This document shows, one piece after another, positions 33,099 to 42,464 of a stretch of 64,000 nt of DNA. The position numbers and the translations under genes are program-made. The DNA is from Lachnospiraceae bacterium M18-1 (GTDB taxonomy: Bacteria; Bacillota; Clostridia; Lachnospirales; Lachnospiraceae). The notes below the pieces were generated by a model that was not told where the DNA came from, ran no database searches, and saw only the letters and a list, made by a program, of their open reading frames with translations. How positions within the stretch are numbered: position 1 is the stretch's first letter; each line of letters starts with the position of its first letter. The stretch spans positions 190,845 through 254,844 of the forward strand of contig KE159605.1 of assembly GCA_000403295.2 (NCBI GenBank). Reading direction: 5' to 3'.

Positions 33099-35255
33099 AT
33101 GGCGATCAAAATTGCATTGGCGGGAAATCCCAACAGCGGAAAGACCACATTATTTAATGCATTGACCGGATCTAACCAGTTTGTCGGAAACTGGCCGGGA
33201 GTTACAGTAGAGAAGAAAGAAGGAAAACTGAAAGGGAAGAAAGATGTGATCATCATGGATCTTCCGGGAATTTACTCATTATCCCCCTATACGCTGGAGG
33301 AAGTGGTTACAAGAAATTATCTGATCAACGAAAAGCCGGATGTGATCCTGAATATCGTGGACGGGACCAATATTGAACGGAATCTGTATCTGAGCACACA
33401 GCTGATGGAGCTGGGGATTCCGGTGGTCATGGCAGTCAACATGATGGATCTGGTGGAGAAAAACGGTGGCAGCATCCATGTTAAGAAGCTGGCAGAAAAA
33501 TTAGGCTGTGAAGCTGCTGAAATCTCCGCCCTGAAAGGAACCGGGATCCAGGCGGCCGCAGATATGGCCGTTTGTGCGGCAGCTGCAGACAAACCGGCGG
33601 TGCAGGTACATCCTTTCGGAGAAAATGTAGAGTCGGTGCTTACTGTGATAGAAAGCAGACTGGGAGATGAAATCCCGGATACGCAAAAACGATTTTTTGC
33701 AGTGAAATTACTGGAAAAAGATGATAAAATAATAGAACAGATGCAAAGCGTACCGGATATTTCCGCCGAGATCGCGCAGATTGAGGAAGAGATGGATGAC
33801 GATACGGAAAGCATCATTACAAATGAAAGGTATACTTATATTTCTTCGATTATCGGGGAATGCTGTACAAAGCATGAATCCGGCAGTAAGCTGACGGTTT
33901 CCGACAAGATTGACCGCTTCGTGACAAACCGCTTTCTGGCGCTTCCGATCTTTGCAGTGATCATGTATCTGGTATACTATGTATCGGTCACATCCGTAGG
34001 GGCCGTTGTGACGGACTGGACCAATGACGTGCTGTTCGGCGAGATCATCCCGCCGGCCATCGAGGGTGTGCTGTCGGCGCTGAACTGCGCAGGCTGGCTG
34101 CGGGGACTGATCCTGGACGGAATCGTGGCCGGTGTGGGAGGCGTGCTTGGATTCGTCCCCCAGATGCTTGTGCTTTTTTTGTTCCTGGCATTTTTGGAAA
34201 GCTGCGGATACATGGCGAGGGTAGCCTTTATCATGGATCGGATTTTCCGTAAATTCGGGCTCTCCGGCAAGTCCTTTATCCCCATGTTGATCGGGTCGGG
34301 CTGTGGGGTTCCGGGCATCATGGCATCCAGAACCATCGAAAATGACCGGGATCGGAAGATGACCATTATGACCACCACATTTATCCCGTGCGGGGCAAAG
34401 CTTCCAATCATCGGCCTGATTGCCGGGGCACTGTTCAATGGGGCCTCCTGGGTGGCGCCCAGCGCGTATTTTGTGGGGATTGCAGCGATCATCTGCTCCG
34501 GGATTATTTTGAAGAAGACAAAAATGTTCGCGGGAGATCCGGCTCCCTTCGTGATGGAACTTCCGGCCTATCATATGCCCACCCTGGGAAATGTACTGAG
34601 AAGCATGTGGGAGCGCGGATGGTCCTTCATCAAAAAGGCCGGGACGATAATCCTGCTTTCAACGATCGCAGTATGGTTTACATCTTACTTCGGCTGGGTA
34701 GACGGGCAGTTCAGAATGCTGGACGGCATGGAATTAGATCACAGCATTCTGGCCTCTGTTGGAAATCTGTTCGCGTGGATCTTCGTGCCCCTCGGATGGG
34801 GAGACTGGAGGGCGGCAGTCGCGGCGATCACAGGCCTTGTTGCCAAGGAGAATGTAGTAGGTACATTCGGCATCCTTTATGGACTGGAAGAGGTGGCGGA
34901 AGACGGCGTGGAAATCTGGGGCGCCCTTGCGGGAAGTATGACCGCCCTTGCAGGTTACTCCTTTCTGGTATTCAACCTCCTCTGCGCGCCCTGCTTTGCA
35001 GCAATGGGTGCCATCAAACGGGAGATGAACAATGCAAAATGGTTCTGGTTCGCGATTGGCTATCAGTGCATTCTGGCTTATATTGTGGCGCTTTGCGTAT
35101 ACCAGATCGGTATGCTTGTGACAGGCGGCGGCTTCAAAATTTTTACAGCGGCGGCATTTGTACTGCTGGCAGGCTTCCTCTATCTGCTTGTAAGGCCTTA
35201 TAAGGAGACGGGGGCACTGCAGGTGAATATGAGGACTCTGGCCGGCGTAAAATGA
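33099..35255 (+). CDS. feoB: ferrous iron transporter FeoB
   Basis: A 718-residue Fe(II) permease with a cytoplasmic G protein domain. G1 is GNPNSGKT at 9-16, G2 in GNWPGVTVEKKEG, G3 DLPG and G4 VNMMD; a helical GDI domain covers about 175-260. About ten membrane helices follow, with two Gate regions (SCGYMARVAFIMDR and GSGCGVPGIMASRT; the paired segment near 34810-34990). GGAGG precedes ATG 33099. It forms an operon with two FeoA genes and a Cys-rich peptide; in an anaerobe this is probably the main iron uptake route. Confidence 0.97.
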   Translation: MAIKIALAGNPNSGKTTLFNALTGSNQFVGNWPGVTVEKKEGKLKGKKDVIIMDLPGIYSLSPYTLEEVVTRNYLINEKPDVILNIVDGTNIERNLYLSTQLMELGIPVVMAVNMMDLVEKNGGSIHVKKLAEKLGCEAAEISALKGTGIQAAADMAVCAAAADKPAVQVHPFGENVESVLTVIESRLGDEIPDTQKRFFAVKLLEKDDKIIEQMQSVPDISAEIAQIEEEMDDDTESIITNERYTYISSIIGECCTKHESGSKLTVSDKIDRFVTNRFLALPIFAVIMYLVYYVSVTSVGAVVTDWTNDVLFGEIIPPAIEGVLSALNCAGWLRGLILDGIVAGVGGVLGFVPQMLVLFLFLAFLESCGYMARVAFIMDRIFRKFGLSGKSFIPMLIGSGCGVPGIMASRTIENDRDRKMTIMTTTFIPCGAKLPIIGLIAGALFNGASWVAPSAYFVGIAAIICSGIILKKTKMFAGDPAPFVMELPAYHMPTLGNVLRSMWERGWSFIKKAGTIILLSTIAVWFTSYFGWVDGQFRMLDGMELDHSILASVGNLFAWIFVPLGWGDWRAAVAAITGLVAKENVVGTFGILYGLEEVAEDGVEIWGALAGSMTALAGYSFLVFNLLCAPCFAAMGAIKREMNNAKWFWFAIGYQCILAYIVALCVYQIGMLVTGGGFKIFTAAAFVLLAGFLYLLVRPYKETGALQVNMRTLAGVK

Positions 35256-35257
35256 GT

Positions 35258-35354
35258 CAGATCCCCCGCAGCAGGCTGCAGGGGGGAGTTTTGCGGCAGC
35301 CGAAAATGTACAGCAGACATATAGACTTGGCTCGCTGTTTCGCGGGAATAAAAT
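35258..35354. repeat. family 3 repeat copy between feoB and the Cys-rich peptide gene
   Basis: CCCCCGCAGC and GCTGCAGGGGGG (35263-35286) form a hairpin, and the unit ends in TTTCGCGGGAATAAAAT about 27 bp before the next start codon, as at 28320-28333. It splits feoB from its partner peptide and could act as an mRNA stability hairpin. Confidence 0.65.
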
Positions 35355-35380
35355 GATAGAAGAAGCTGGGAGGGATTGTT

Positions 35381-35539
35381 ATGGGAACTGCATTGGTAGG
35401 CCTGGTTCTGGCAGGCATTGTAGCTCTGATCATACGAAGCTTGATCAGGGATAAGAAAAACGGAAAATCCATTCACTGCGGCGGGGATTGTAAATACTGC
35501 GGCGGTCACTGCGGGCACGATGAGATCGGACGTTCGTAA
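35381..35539 (+). CDS. FeoB-associated Cys-rich membrane peptide
   Basis: A 52-residue peptide of the FeoB_associated family. One membrane helix spans about residues 4-20 (ALVGLVLAGIVALIIRSL), followed by a basic stretch RDKKNGKS and a cytoplasmic or lumenal tail with CGGDCKYCGGHCGH, four Cys and two His suited to iron binding. GGGAGGG precedes ATG 35381. Its place after feoB indicates a role in handing over Fe(II), which is not proven. Confidence 0.9.
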   Translation: MGTALVGLVLAGIVALIIRSLIRDKKNGKSIHCGGDCKYCGGHCGHDEIGRS

Positions 35540-35586
35540 TATGGAATGAAAAAGGATTCACTCTGCTCACATGGGCAGAATGAAAG

Positions 35587-35628
35587 GCCCTTATGGAGCA
35601 GATAAAAATCGCTTCATAAGGGCTTTTT
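35587..35628 (+). terminator. feo operon terminator
   Basis: GCCCTTATGGAGC (35587-35599) pairs with GCTTCATAAGGGC (35611-35623) with one G-T pair, then TTTTT. Confidence 0.9.
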
Positions 35629-35684
35629 AGCTTGCTGTTTGCTACACGTTCAGCGCCTTGACGAATCAGACGGCTCCCTGCACA

Positions 35685-36437
35685 TTACAGCTTCAGGTTT
35701 TTGAATAAGTCTCCAAGGCTGGTTCCGATATTCTCGGACTTTGGTATCTCTACTTTTTCCGGGACTTCTTCCGCAGCCGTCTCCAGCGCTTTCATACTCA
35801 GGCTGATCTTGCCTTCCTTGATCCCGATGACCTTGACTGTTACCGCGTCGCCGACTTTCAGCACATCGGAAGGAGTCTTGACACGCTTCTGAGAGATCTG
35901 CGACACATGTACCAGACCGGAAAGATTATTCTCCAGCTTGATGAACGCGCCGTAATTCTGCAGAGTCTCTACGACGCCTTCCATGACCGTACCCACTTTG
36001 ACGCTGGCAATCTGATCCTGGCGCGCCTTCTTTTCCTTAGCCCTTAAAATATCGCGGGCGGAGAGTACAAGGCGGTTGTTCGCCTGGTCAGCGTCGATGA
36101 CATGGACTTCGATCTCCTTGAGCAGGTAGTCTTCCAGATTCTCCACATAGGACAGAGAAAGCTTGGAAGCGGGTATAAATCCGCGCAGGCCTTCTACCAT
36201 GGCGATGACACCGCCGTTTACAACACCTTCTATCTTTACCGGAAGGATGGTCTTTTCTTCCATATACTTTTTGACCAGATTCCAGGGATTGGCATCATCC
36301 AGGTGGTCCTCATAATCGGCCATGCTCTCGGCAGGTGCTTCTGCGGCCTTGGCTGCTTCTGCAGCGCCGCCGTTCACGGCTTCCTCGGCCTGTACATTTT
36401 CAGGGGTCATTTCTTCGGTTTTTAATTCTTCATTCAT
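35685..36437 (-). CDS. S1 RNA-binding domain protein (short ribosomal S1-like)
   Basis: A 250-residue protein with an acidic, Ala/Glu-rich N-terminal 50 residues and two S1 (OB-fold) repeats: about 65-130 (LPVKIEGVVNGGVIAMVEGLRGFIPASKL) and 148-218 (VGTVMEGVVETLQNYGAFIKLENNLSGLVHVSQI). The first repeat resembles S1 repeats of the helical type (GFIPASKL), the second the RNA-binding type. Full-length S1 has four to six repeats; this short form is typical of Clostridia, where it may act in translation initiation or RNA stability. It is transcribed alone from a promoter near 36500, divergent from the pyrophosphatase gene. Confidence 0.88.
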   Translation of the reverse strand: MNEELKTEEMTPENVQAEEAVNGGAAEAAKAAEAPAESMADYEDHLDDANPWNLVKKYMEEKTILPVKIEGVVNGGVIAMVEGLRGFIPASKLSLSYVENLEDYLLKEIEVHVIDADQANNRLVLSARDILRAKEKKARQDQIASVKVGTVMEGVVETLQNYGAFIKLENNLSGLVHVSQISQKRVKTPSDVLKVGDAVTVKVIGIKEGKISLSMKALETAAEEVPEKVEIPKSENIGTSLGDLFKNLKL

Positions 36438-36608
36438 GGTTACACCTCAACGTATCTTTCTATAATTTGTAATATCTATGGCACAAGTATAACATATGTC
36501 TCACTAAAAAAACAACTAATCTTGCAAATTCAAGTGACGAAATTCGAAAATAATGTTACACTGTTAGATAAAGGCTGTGAAAAGTAATAGAAAGGCTTGG
36601 TACAATTT

Positions 36609-38264
36609 ATGGAAAAAGGTGTAATCAACAATAAGATCTATGTGGTAGGGCACAAGAATCCGGATACGGACTCCATCTGTTCCGCCATCGCCTATGCCCA
36701 GCTCCGGACAGAGCTTACAGGCGAGCGGCATAACGCAAGGCGGGCAGGGCAGCTCAATGAAGAGACCCAGTATGTCCTGGATTATTTTAATGTAAAGGCT
36801 CCCGCGCTGCTGACGGATCTCCGTGTACAGGTGAAGGATGTAGCTATGCGGGAGGTGGAAGGGATGCGCGGCTCGGTTTCCATTAAGTCCGCATGGGCCA
36901 GGATGAAGGAAGAGAACCTGAAAACCCTTCCGGTGACAAGGGAGGGCAAGCTGGAAGGGCTGATTACTATCGGGGATATCGCGACCTCCTATATGGATGT
37001 GTATGACAGCACGATCCTTGCAACCTCCCGGACCCAGTACCGCAATATCGCCACCTGTATCGAGGGGGAGATCGTTACGGGAAATCCGCACAGCTACATG
37101 TCCAACGGAAAGGTGGGGATCGTGGCTTCCAGCCGGAAGCTGATGGCGGAGTTTGTGGAACCGGAAGATCTGGTGATTCTGGGCAACCGGAAGGAGGTAC
37201 AGCAGATGGCCATTGACATGGGGGTCAGCTGTATGATCGTTTCCACCGGAGCGGAGTTAGACGATGGCATCCTGGAGCAGGCAAAGGAGAAGGAGATCGT
37301 GATCATCACCACGGAGCAGGATACCTTTACCGTTGCCCGGCTGATCAACCAGAGCATTCCGATTCGACATTTCATGAGCGGCAAGGACGGACTGGTTTCT
37401 TTTAAGATGCGGGATTATGTGGATGATGTCAAGGAAGTCATGATGAGGAACCGTTTCCGTGATTTCCCGGTGCTGGACAATAAAGGAAAATTCCTTGGAT
37501 TCATTTCCAGGCGGAGACTTTTAAACTGCCGGAAGAAGCAGGTCATCCTGGTGGATCATAATGAGAAGAGCCAGGCGGTCAATGGGATCGAGCAGGCGGA
37601 TGTGCTGGAGATCATCGACCACCACAGGCTGAGCAGCATCGAGACCATGGGTCCGGTCTTTTTCCGCAACCAGCCGGTGGGCTGCACGGCTACAATTGTA
37701 TACCAGATGTACCAGGAGAATGGCGTGAAGGTATCCTCCACCATCGCAGGGCTTTTGTGCGCGGCTATCATTTCAGATACGCTGATGTTCCGGTCGCCTA
37801 CCTGTACCCCGCTGGATGAACAGTCCGCAAGGAAGCTGGCAGAGCTGGCAGAGGTGGATATTGAGATGCTGGCACAGGCCATGTTCCGTGCAGGCAGCAA
37901 CCTGAAAGGAAAGACGGCGGAAGAGATCTGCTTCCTGGATTTCAAGCAGTTTACGGTCAATGATATGGTATTCGGTGTCGGCCAGGTGAACTCCATGAGC
38001 GAAGAAGAGCTTTCGGAGATAAAGGAGAAGGTATTGCCCCACCTGGAAAAGGCAAGGACTAACCACAATCTGAATATGATCTTTTTCATGCTGACCAACA
38101 TTATCACGGAATCCTCCGAGCTGCTCTGTGCCGGACCGGAAGCCAGGGAGAAGCTGATCAATGCCTTCGATCTGCGCGCGGAGATGGAGGAGCTGCACTT
38201 AAAAGGAGTCGTATCCAGGAAAAAGCAGCTGGTGCCTGCGCTGGTAGAAGCGCTGCAGCAGTAA
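36609..38264 (+). CDS. ppaC: manganese-dependent inorganic pyrophosphatase with CBS-DRTGG insert
   Basis: A 551-residue family II pyrophosphatase that hydrolyses PPi. The DHH part starts VVGHKNPDTDSICSA (His15, Asp19, Asp21 are metal ligands); DHHRLSS is near residue 337; the DHHA2 part begins around 430. Between them lie a CBS pair and a DRTGG domain (about 65-310), which in Moorella and Clostridium homologues bind AMP/ADP (inhibitory) and Ap4A (activating). Length fits the regulated type. AAAGG stands 13 bases before ATG 36609; a TTG at 36597 is possible but too near that site. Confidence 0.95.
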   Translation: MEKGVINNKIYVVGHKNPDTDSICSAIAYAQLRTELTGERHNARRAGQLNEETQYVLDYFNVKAPALLTDLRVQVKDVAMREVEGMRGSVSIKSAWARMKEENLKTLPVTREGKLEGLITIGDIATSYMDVYDSTILATSRTQYRNIATCIEGEIVTGNPHSYMSNGKVGIVASSRKLMAEFVEPEDLVILGNRKEVQQMAIDMGVSCMIVSTGAELDDGILEQAKEKEIVIITTEQDTFTVARLINQSIPIRHFMSGKDGLVSFKMRDYVDDVKEVMMRNRFRDFPVLDNKGKFLGFISRRRLLNCRKKQVILVDHNEKSQAVNGIEQADVLEIIDHHRLSSIETMGPVFFRNQPVGCTATIVYQMYQENGVKVSSTIAGLLCAAIISDTLMFRSPTCTPLDEQSARKLAELAEVDIEMLAQAMFRAGSNLKGKTAEEICFLDFKQFTVNDMVFGVGQVNSMSEEELSEIKEKVLPHLEKARTNHNLNMIFFMLTNIITESSELLCAGPEAREKLINAFDLRAEMEELHLKGVVSRKKQLVPALVEALQQ

Positions 38265-38299
38265 GCGGTATATGATACATATATAGAAGGAATGGATTT

Positions 38300-38959
38300 A
38301 TGGGAAAGCAAATATGGAAGCCAGGGAACATGCTGTATCCCCTGCCGGCTGTGATGGTGAGCACAGGGGATACAAAAGGGAACACCAATATACTGACCAT
38401 AGCCTGGACCGGAACTGTCTGCACCAATCCAGCCATGGCGTATATCTCTGTGAGGCCGGAGCGCTATTCTTACGGCATGCTGCGGGAAACCGGGGAATTT
38501 GTCATCAACCTGACCACGGAGAAACTGGCATGGGCCGCGGATTACTGCGGTGTCCGGTCAGGCCGGGACGTGGACAAGTGGAAGGAGACAGGGCTCCACA
38601 GGGGGAAGGCAGAGACGCTTGACTTTGCGCCCCTGATCCGGGAATCCCCGGTGAATCTGGAATGCCGGGTAACGGAGGTGAAGGAGCTGGGCAGCCATCA
38701 TATGTTTCTGGCAGAAGTGAAGGCAGTCCATGCAGACGAAGCCTATCTGGACAAAAACGGACGTCTGGAGCTGAATCACGCCGGACTTCTGGTATATTCC
38801 CACGGGGAATATCTGGCAGCGGGGAAAAAATTGGGCACATTCGGCTACAGTGTGAAAAAGAAGGCGCCGGATCAAAAGAAGACGGTCCAAAAGAAAAAAG
38901 CGTCGGCGCATAAAAAGCGACTGGAACACAAAAAAGCATCCCATCGGAAAGCAACATAA
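38300..38959 (+). CDS. flavin reductase-like FMN-binding protein with Lys-rich tail
   Basis: A 219-residue split-barrel protein of the flavin reductase/FMN-binding family: PLPAVMVSTGDTKGNTNILTIAWTG, then RPERYSYGMLRETGEFVINL, where FMN contacts lie. The last 35 residues are an Ala/Lys tail (KKKAPDQKKTVQKKKASAHK and on) that is not part of the fold and may bind nucleic acid or the ribosome. AGGAA precedes ATG 38300. The enzyme partner is unknown; members serve anaerobic electron transfer or oxygen protection. Confidence 0.88.
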   Translation: MGKQIWKPGNMLYPLPAVMVSTGDTKGNTNILTIAWTGTVCTNPAMAYISVRPERYSYGMLRETGEFVINLTTEKLAWAADYCGVRSGRDVDKWKETGLHRGKAETLDFAPLIRESPVNLECRVTEVKELGSHHMFLAEVKAVHADEAYLDKNGRLELNHAGLLVYSHGEYLAAGKKLGTFGYSVKKKAPDQKKTVQKKKASAHKKRLEHKKASHRKAT

Positions 38960-39052
38960 TTGCATATTTTTGCACGGATTTTATATGGATTTCGATACCA
39001 GGGACATCTATAATAAAACCCGCGGGAAACAAACCAGAAAGTGAGGACTTTG

Positions 39053-40240
39053 ATGATCATGAAAGAAAAATTGCTCAAAAAATTTGCGGAACTCTTTGGA
39101 AATGCGGACGGAGCCGGTTTTTATTTTTCTCCCGGGCGTGTCAATCTGATCGGGGAACATACGGATTATAACGGAGGACATGTATTTCCCTGCGCGCTGA
39201 CAATCGGTACATACGGCATTGCCCGGAAGCGCACAGACCGCACCATTCATTTTTACTCGATGAATCTGGATCATTTCGGGGTGGTAGAAGCTTCTCTGGA
39301 TGAAATAATCAATAAAGATGCTTACGGCTGGGCAAATTATCCTCTCGGCGTGGTGTGGGCATTTCAGGAAAAAGGATATCAGCTGGATACCGGCTTTGAT
39401 ATGGTAATCTGGGGCAATATTCCCAACGGAAGCGGGCTTTCATCCTCCGCGTCCCTGGAGGTGCTCACCGGAGTGATTCTGTGCAGCCTGTATCAAATTA
39501 CTGAGCTGAGCATGGTAGACGTAGCGCTGATCGGCCAGTATTCAGAAAACAACTTCAATGGCTGCAACTGTGGGATCATGGATCAGTTTGCGGTGGCCAT
39601 GGGAAAGAAGGACAATGCCATCTTCCTGGATACCAGCAACCTGCAATATGAATACGCGCCTGTGAAGCTGAAGGATGCCCGGATCGTCATTGTAAACAGC
39701 AAGGTGAAGCACAGCCTGGTGGACTCTGCGTACAACGACCGTCGTCAGGAATGTACGGACGCGCTTGCCGCATTGAAGACGGTTGCGGATATCGAAACGC
39801 TGGGTGACCTGACAGTGGAAGAATTTGAGAAATATAAGCATGTACTGACCAATCCGATCCTGGAAAAGCGGGCAAGGCATGCGGTTGCGGAAAATCAGCG
39901 GACCATTGAGGCGGTTGCCGCACTGAAGGCAGACAATATCGCCCGGTTCGGAGAGTTGATGAACCAGTCCCACGTGTCTCTGCGGGATGACTATGAAGTT
40001 TCCTGCAAAGAGATCGATATCCTGGTAGACCTGGCATGGAAGATTCCCGGCGTGATCGGATCCAGAATTACCGGAGGCGGTTTCGGCGGCTGTACCGTGA
40101 GCATTGTAGAGAATGACGCGGTAGATAATTTCATCCGTTCTATCGGAGCTTCCTACAAGGAAAAAGTGGGGCATGAGGCAGAATTTTACACCGTAGATAT
40201 CGGGGAAGGCGCAGGAGAACTGAAAGATAGCCAGAGCTGA
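39053..40240 (+). CDS. galK: galactokinase
   Basis: A 395-residue GHMP kinase that phosphorylates galactose at C1, the first step of the Leloir pathway. Signatures: GRVNLIGEHTDYNGG near residue 30, IPNGSGLSSSASLEV (ATP loop) near 125 and GSRITGGGFGGCTV near 340. GAGG lies six bases before ATG 39053; ATG 39059 is the alternative. It overlaps galT by one base (TGATG), so the two are translated together. No galE or transporter is in the window. Confidence 0.96.
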   Translation: MIMKEKLLKKFAELFGNADGAGFYFSPGRVNLIGEHTDYNGGHVFPCALTIGTYGIARKRTDRTIHFYSMNLDHFGVVEASLDEIINKDAYGWANYPLGVVWAFQEKGYQLDTGFDMVIWGNIPNGSGLSSSASLEVLTGVILCSLYQITELSMVDVALIGQYSENNFNGCNCGIMDQFAVAMGKKDNAIFLDTSNLQYEYAPVKLKDARIVIVNSKVKHSLVDSAYNDRRQECTDALAALKTVADIETLGDLTVEEFEKYKHVLTNPILEKRARHAVAENQRTIEAVAALKADNIARFGELMNQSHVSLRDDYEVSCKEIDILVDLAWKIPGVIGSRITGGGFGGCTVSIVENDAVDNFIRSIGASYKEKVGHEAEFYTVDIGEGAGELKDSQS

Positions 40241-40287
40241 TGAAATCCCGGGAACAGATCAAGAGAGATAGCAGAATGGAGAACGGT

Positions 40288-41784
40288 ATGATGAAATTAT
40301 ATGAAAATATCAAAAAGCTGGTTCAATACGGAATCAACACCGGGCTGACCCCGGAATGTGAGAGGATCTATACAACGAATCTTCTCCTGGACCTGTTCCA
40401 GGAGAACGACTATGAGGACATTGCCTGCGATCTGTCTAAGATCGTCCTGGAAGATGTCTTAAAGGAACTTCTGGATGAAGCATGCAACCGCGGGATTGTA
40501 GAAGACAGCGTTGTGTACCGGGATTTGTTCGACACGAAGCTGATGAACTGCCTGATGCCCCGTCCTGCACAGGTACAGAAAAGCTTCTGGGAGGACTATG
40601 CCGTTTCCCCGGAGCATGCAACGGAAAAATATTACAAGTTCAGTCAGGACAGCGATTATATCCGCCGCTACCGCATCAAAAAGGACAGGAAGTGGACGGT
40701 GGACACGGACTACGGCACTCTGGATATCACCATCAATCTGTCCAAGCCGGAAAAAGATCCGAAAGCCATTGCCGCTGCCAGGAACGCAAAAAATTCCGCA
40801 TATCCGAAATGCCAGCTTTGTATGGAAAATGAAGGCTATGCGGGGCGTACCAATCACCCGGCCAGGGAGAACCACCGGATCATCCCGATCACCATCAATG
40901 AATCTGCCTGGGGGTTCCAGTATTCTCCCTATGTATATTATAACGAGCACTGCATCGTATTCAACGGGGAGCACACACCCATGAAGATCGACCGTGCCGC
41001 ATTTACCAAATTATTTGATTTTGTAAAGCAGTTCCCCCACTATTTCCTGGGATCCAATGCAGATCTTCCAATTGTGGGCGGTTCCATCCTGAGCCATGAC
41101 CATTTCCAGGGAGGGCATTATACCTTCGCCATGGCAAAGGCTCCTGTAGTAGAGAACTTTACAGTAAAGGGATATGAGGATGTGACGGCAGGTATTGTAA
41201 AATGGCCCCTTTCCGTGATCCGCCTGCAATGTGCAAATGAGAATCGGATCATCGATCTGGCAGAACATATTCTGAAGGCATGGAGAGGCTATACGGATGA
41301 GGCTGTGTTTATCTTTGCGGAAACGGAGGGACAGCCCCACAATACCATTACGCCTATCGCGCGGAAGCGTGGAGAGCTGTATGAGCTGGATCTGACGCTG
41401 CGCAACAACATTACGACAGAGGAGCATCCTCTGGGAGTTTATCATCCCCATGGGAAACTGCACCATATCAAGAAGGAAAACATCGGGCTGATCGAGGTAA
41501 TGGGGCTTGCCGTACTTCCGGCGCGTTTAAAGGGTGAACTGGAGCTGCTCATGGAGTATATTTTAGAAGGAAAAGAAATCCGCTCGGAGGAAAGCATTGA
41601 GAAGCATGCAGACTGGGTGGAGGAGTTCCTGCCTCAGTATCCGGAAATAAATGCGGAAAATGTGGAGGAGATTCTTCAGAAAGAGGTCGGAAAGGTATTC
41701 TGCCAGGTATTGGAGGATGCTGGTGTATACAAGTATACACCGGAAGGGCTGGAAGCGTTCCGCCGGTTTATCGGAGTGCTTTGA
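40288..41784 (+). CDS. galT: UDP-glucose-hexose-1-phosphate uridylyltransferase (Gram-positive type 2)
   Basis: A 498-residue enzyme that converts galactose-1-phosphate and UDP-glucose to glucose-1-phosphate and UDP-galactose. The Firmicutes type 2 form is recognised by LYENIKKLVQYGINTGL at the start, YPKCQLCMENEGYAGR, and SHDHFQGGHYTF with the His cluster near residue 270. I choose ATG 40288, six bases after GGAG; the frame is open from ATG 40240, which overlaps the galK stop and would add 16 residues. It is followed by a short hypothetical gene in the same direction. Confidence 0.94.
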   Translation: MMKLYENIKKLVQYGINTGLTPECERIYTTNLLLDLFQENDYEDIACDLSKIVLEDVLKELLDEACNRGIVEDSVVYRDLFDTKLMNCLMPRPAQVQKSFWEDYAVSPEHATEKYYKFSQDSDYIRRYRIKKDRKWTVDTDYGTLDITINLSKPEKDPKAIAAARNAKNSAYPKCQLCMENEGYAGRTNHPARENHRIIPITINESAWGFQYSPYVYYNEHCIVFNGEHTPMKIDRAAFTKLFDFVKQFPHYFLGSNADLPIVGGSILSHDHFQGGHYTFAMAKAPVVENFTVKGYEDVTAGIVKWPLSVIRLQCANENRIIDLAEHILKAWRGYTDEAVFIFAETEGQPHNTITPIARKRGELYELDLTLRNNITTEEHPLGVYHPHGKLHHIKKENIGLIEVMGLAVLPARLKGELELLMEYILEGKEIRSEESIEKHADWVEEFLPQYPEINAENVEEILQKEVGKVFCQVLEDAGVYKYTPEGLEAFRRFIGVL

Positions 41785-41925
41785 TGTCGTGTTTTGTTTG
41801 CGGCTGGATAAGTCTTGACACGAATCGCTTCATTTTATGCTGAATCACTGTAATCATGCCGATAAATAACGTGTGGCTGTATCTATATGGTACATGGAAT
41901 AAATGGCAGGCCTTCGAGGAATCAT

Positions 41926-42279
41926 ATGAGTTATAGTAACCTGGAAGCAGAACAGCTGGTTCCGCTCAGAGATGCGCTGGAGGAGCTAATGTTATTTGTA
42001 AAAAAGTGGATGGATCACAGAGTCCCGCATTTTTACCGATATCTGGATTTTATGAAGAATAACATTGAGACCTGCATCTACATCCGGGAGGATTGGGGAG
42101 ATGGATTGATCTACCTGAGAAAACTCCTGCAGCGGGATTGGAATAAGGCGAACAATGAATATGTGGGGATTCCTTCCTGTACATTATTCAAGGAAAGCCA
42201 GGGAGAACTGTTTCTGCAGTATCTGGGTCTGTTGGATGCGGTGAGAAGCTATTTTGTTTTAGATACAGATTTAAAATAG
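41926..42279 (+). CDS. hypothetical protein, small helical
   Basis: A 117-residue soluble protein not recognised. It is helical and rich in aromatic and charged residues (LFVKKWMDHRVPHFYRYLDF, EDWGDGLIYLRKLLQRDWNK), with one Cys near the end. A GAGGA site lies five bases before ATG 41926; an in-frame ATG at 41887 lacks one. It ends just before a strong terminator shared with galT, and its expression could be linked to galactose genes, but no function can be assigned. Confidence 0.65.
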   Translation: MSYSNLEAEQLVPLRDALEELMLFVKKWMDHRVPHFYRYLDFMKNNIETCIYIREDWGDGLIYLRKLLQRDWNKANNEYVGIPSCTLFKESQGELFLQYLGLLDAVRSYFVLDTDLK

Positions 42280-42318
42280 AATGAAGGAAAGCCTGGAGTT
42301 CAGAAAAACTCTTAAAGG

Positions 42319-42362
42319 GCCGGCCCGTTTTCAGCCGCTTTCGGCGGAGGGCCGGCTTTTTT
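42319..42362 (+). terminator. terminator after the gal region
   Basis: GCCGGCCC (42319-42326) pairs with GGGCCGGC (42349-42356); an inner CCG/CGG hairpin sits in the loop; TTTTTTC follows. Confidence 0.88.
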
Positions 42363-42464
42363 CTGCAATTAAAAACCTCTTTCAGCCTTGCCGTTGTATA
42401 CAATTTATGGTAAGATAGTTGGCATAGATTTCGAGAGTATGATAGAAAAACTGAGGAGGAAACT

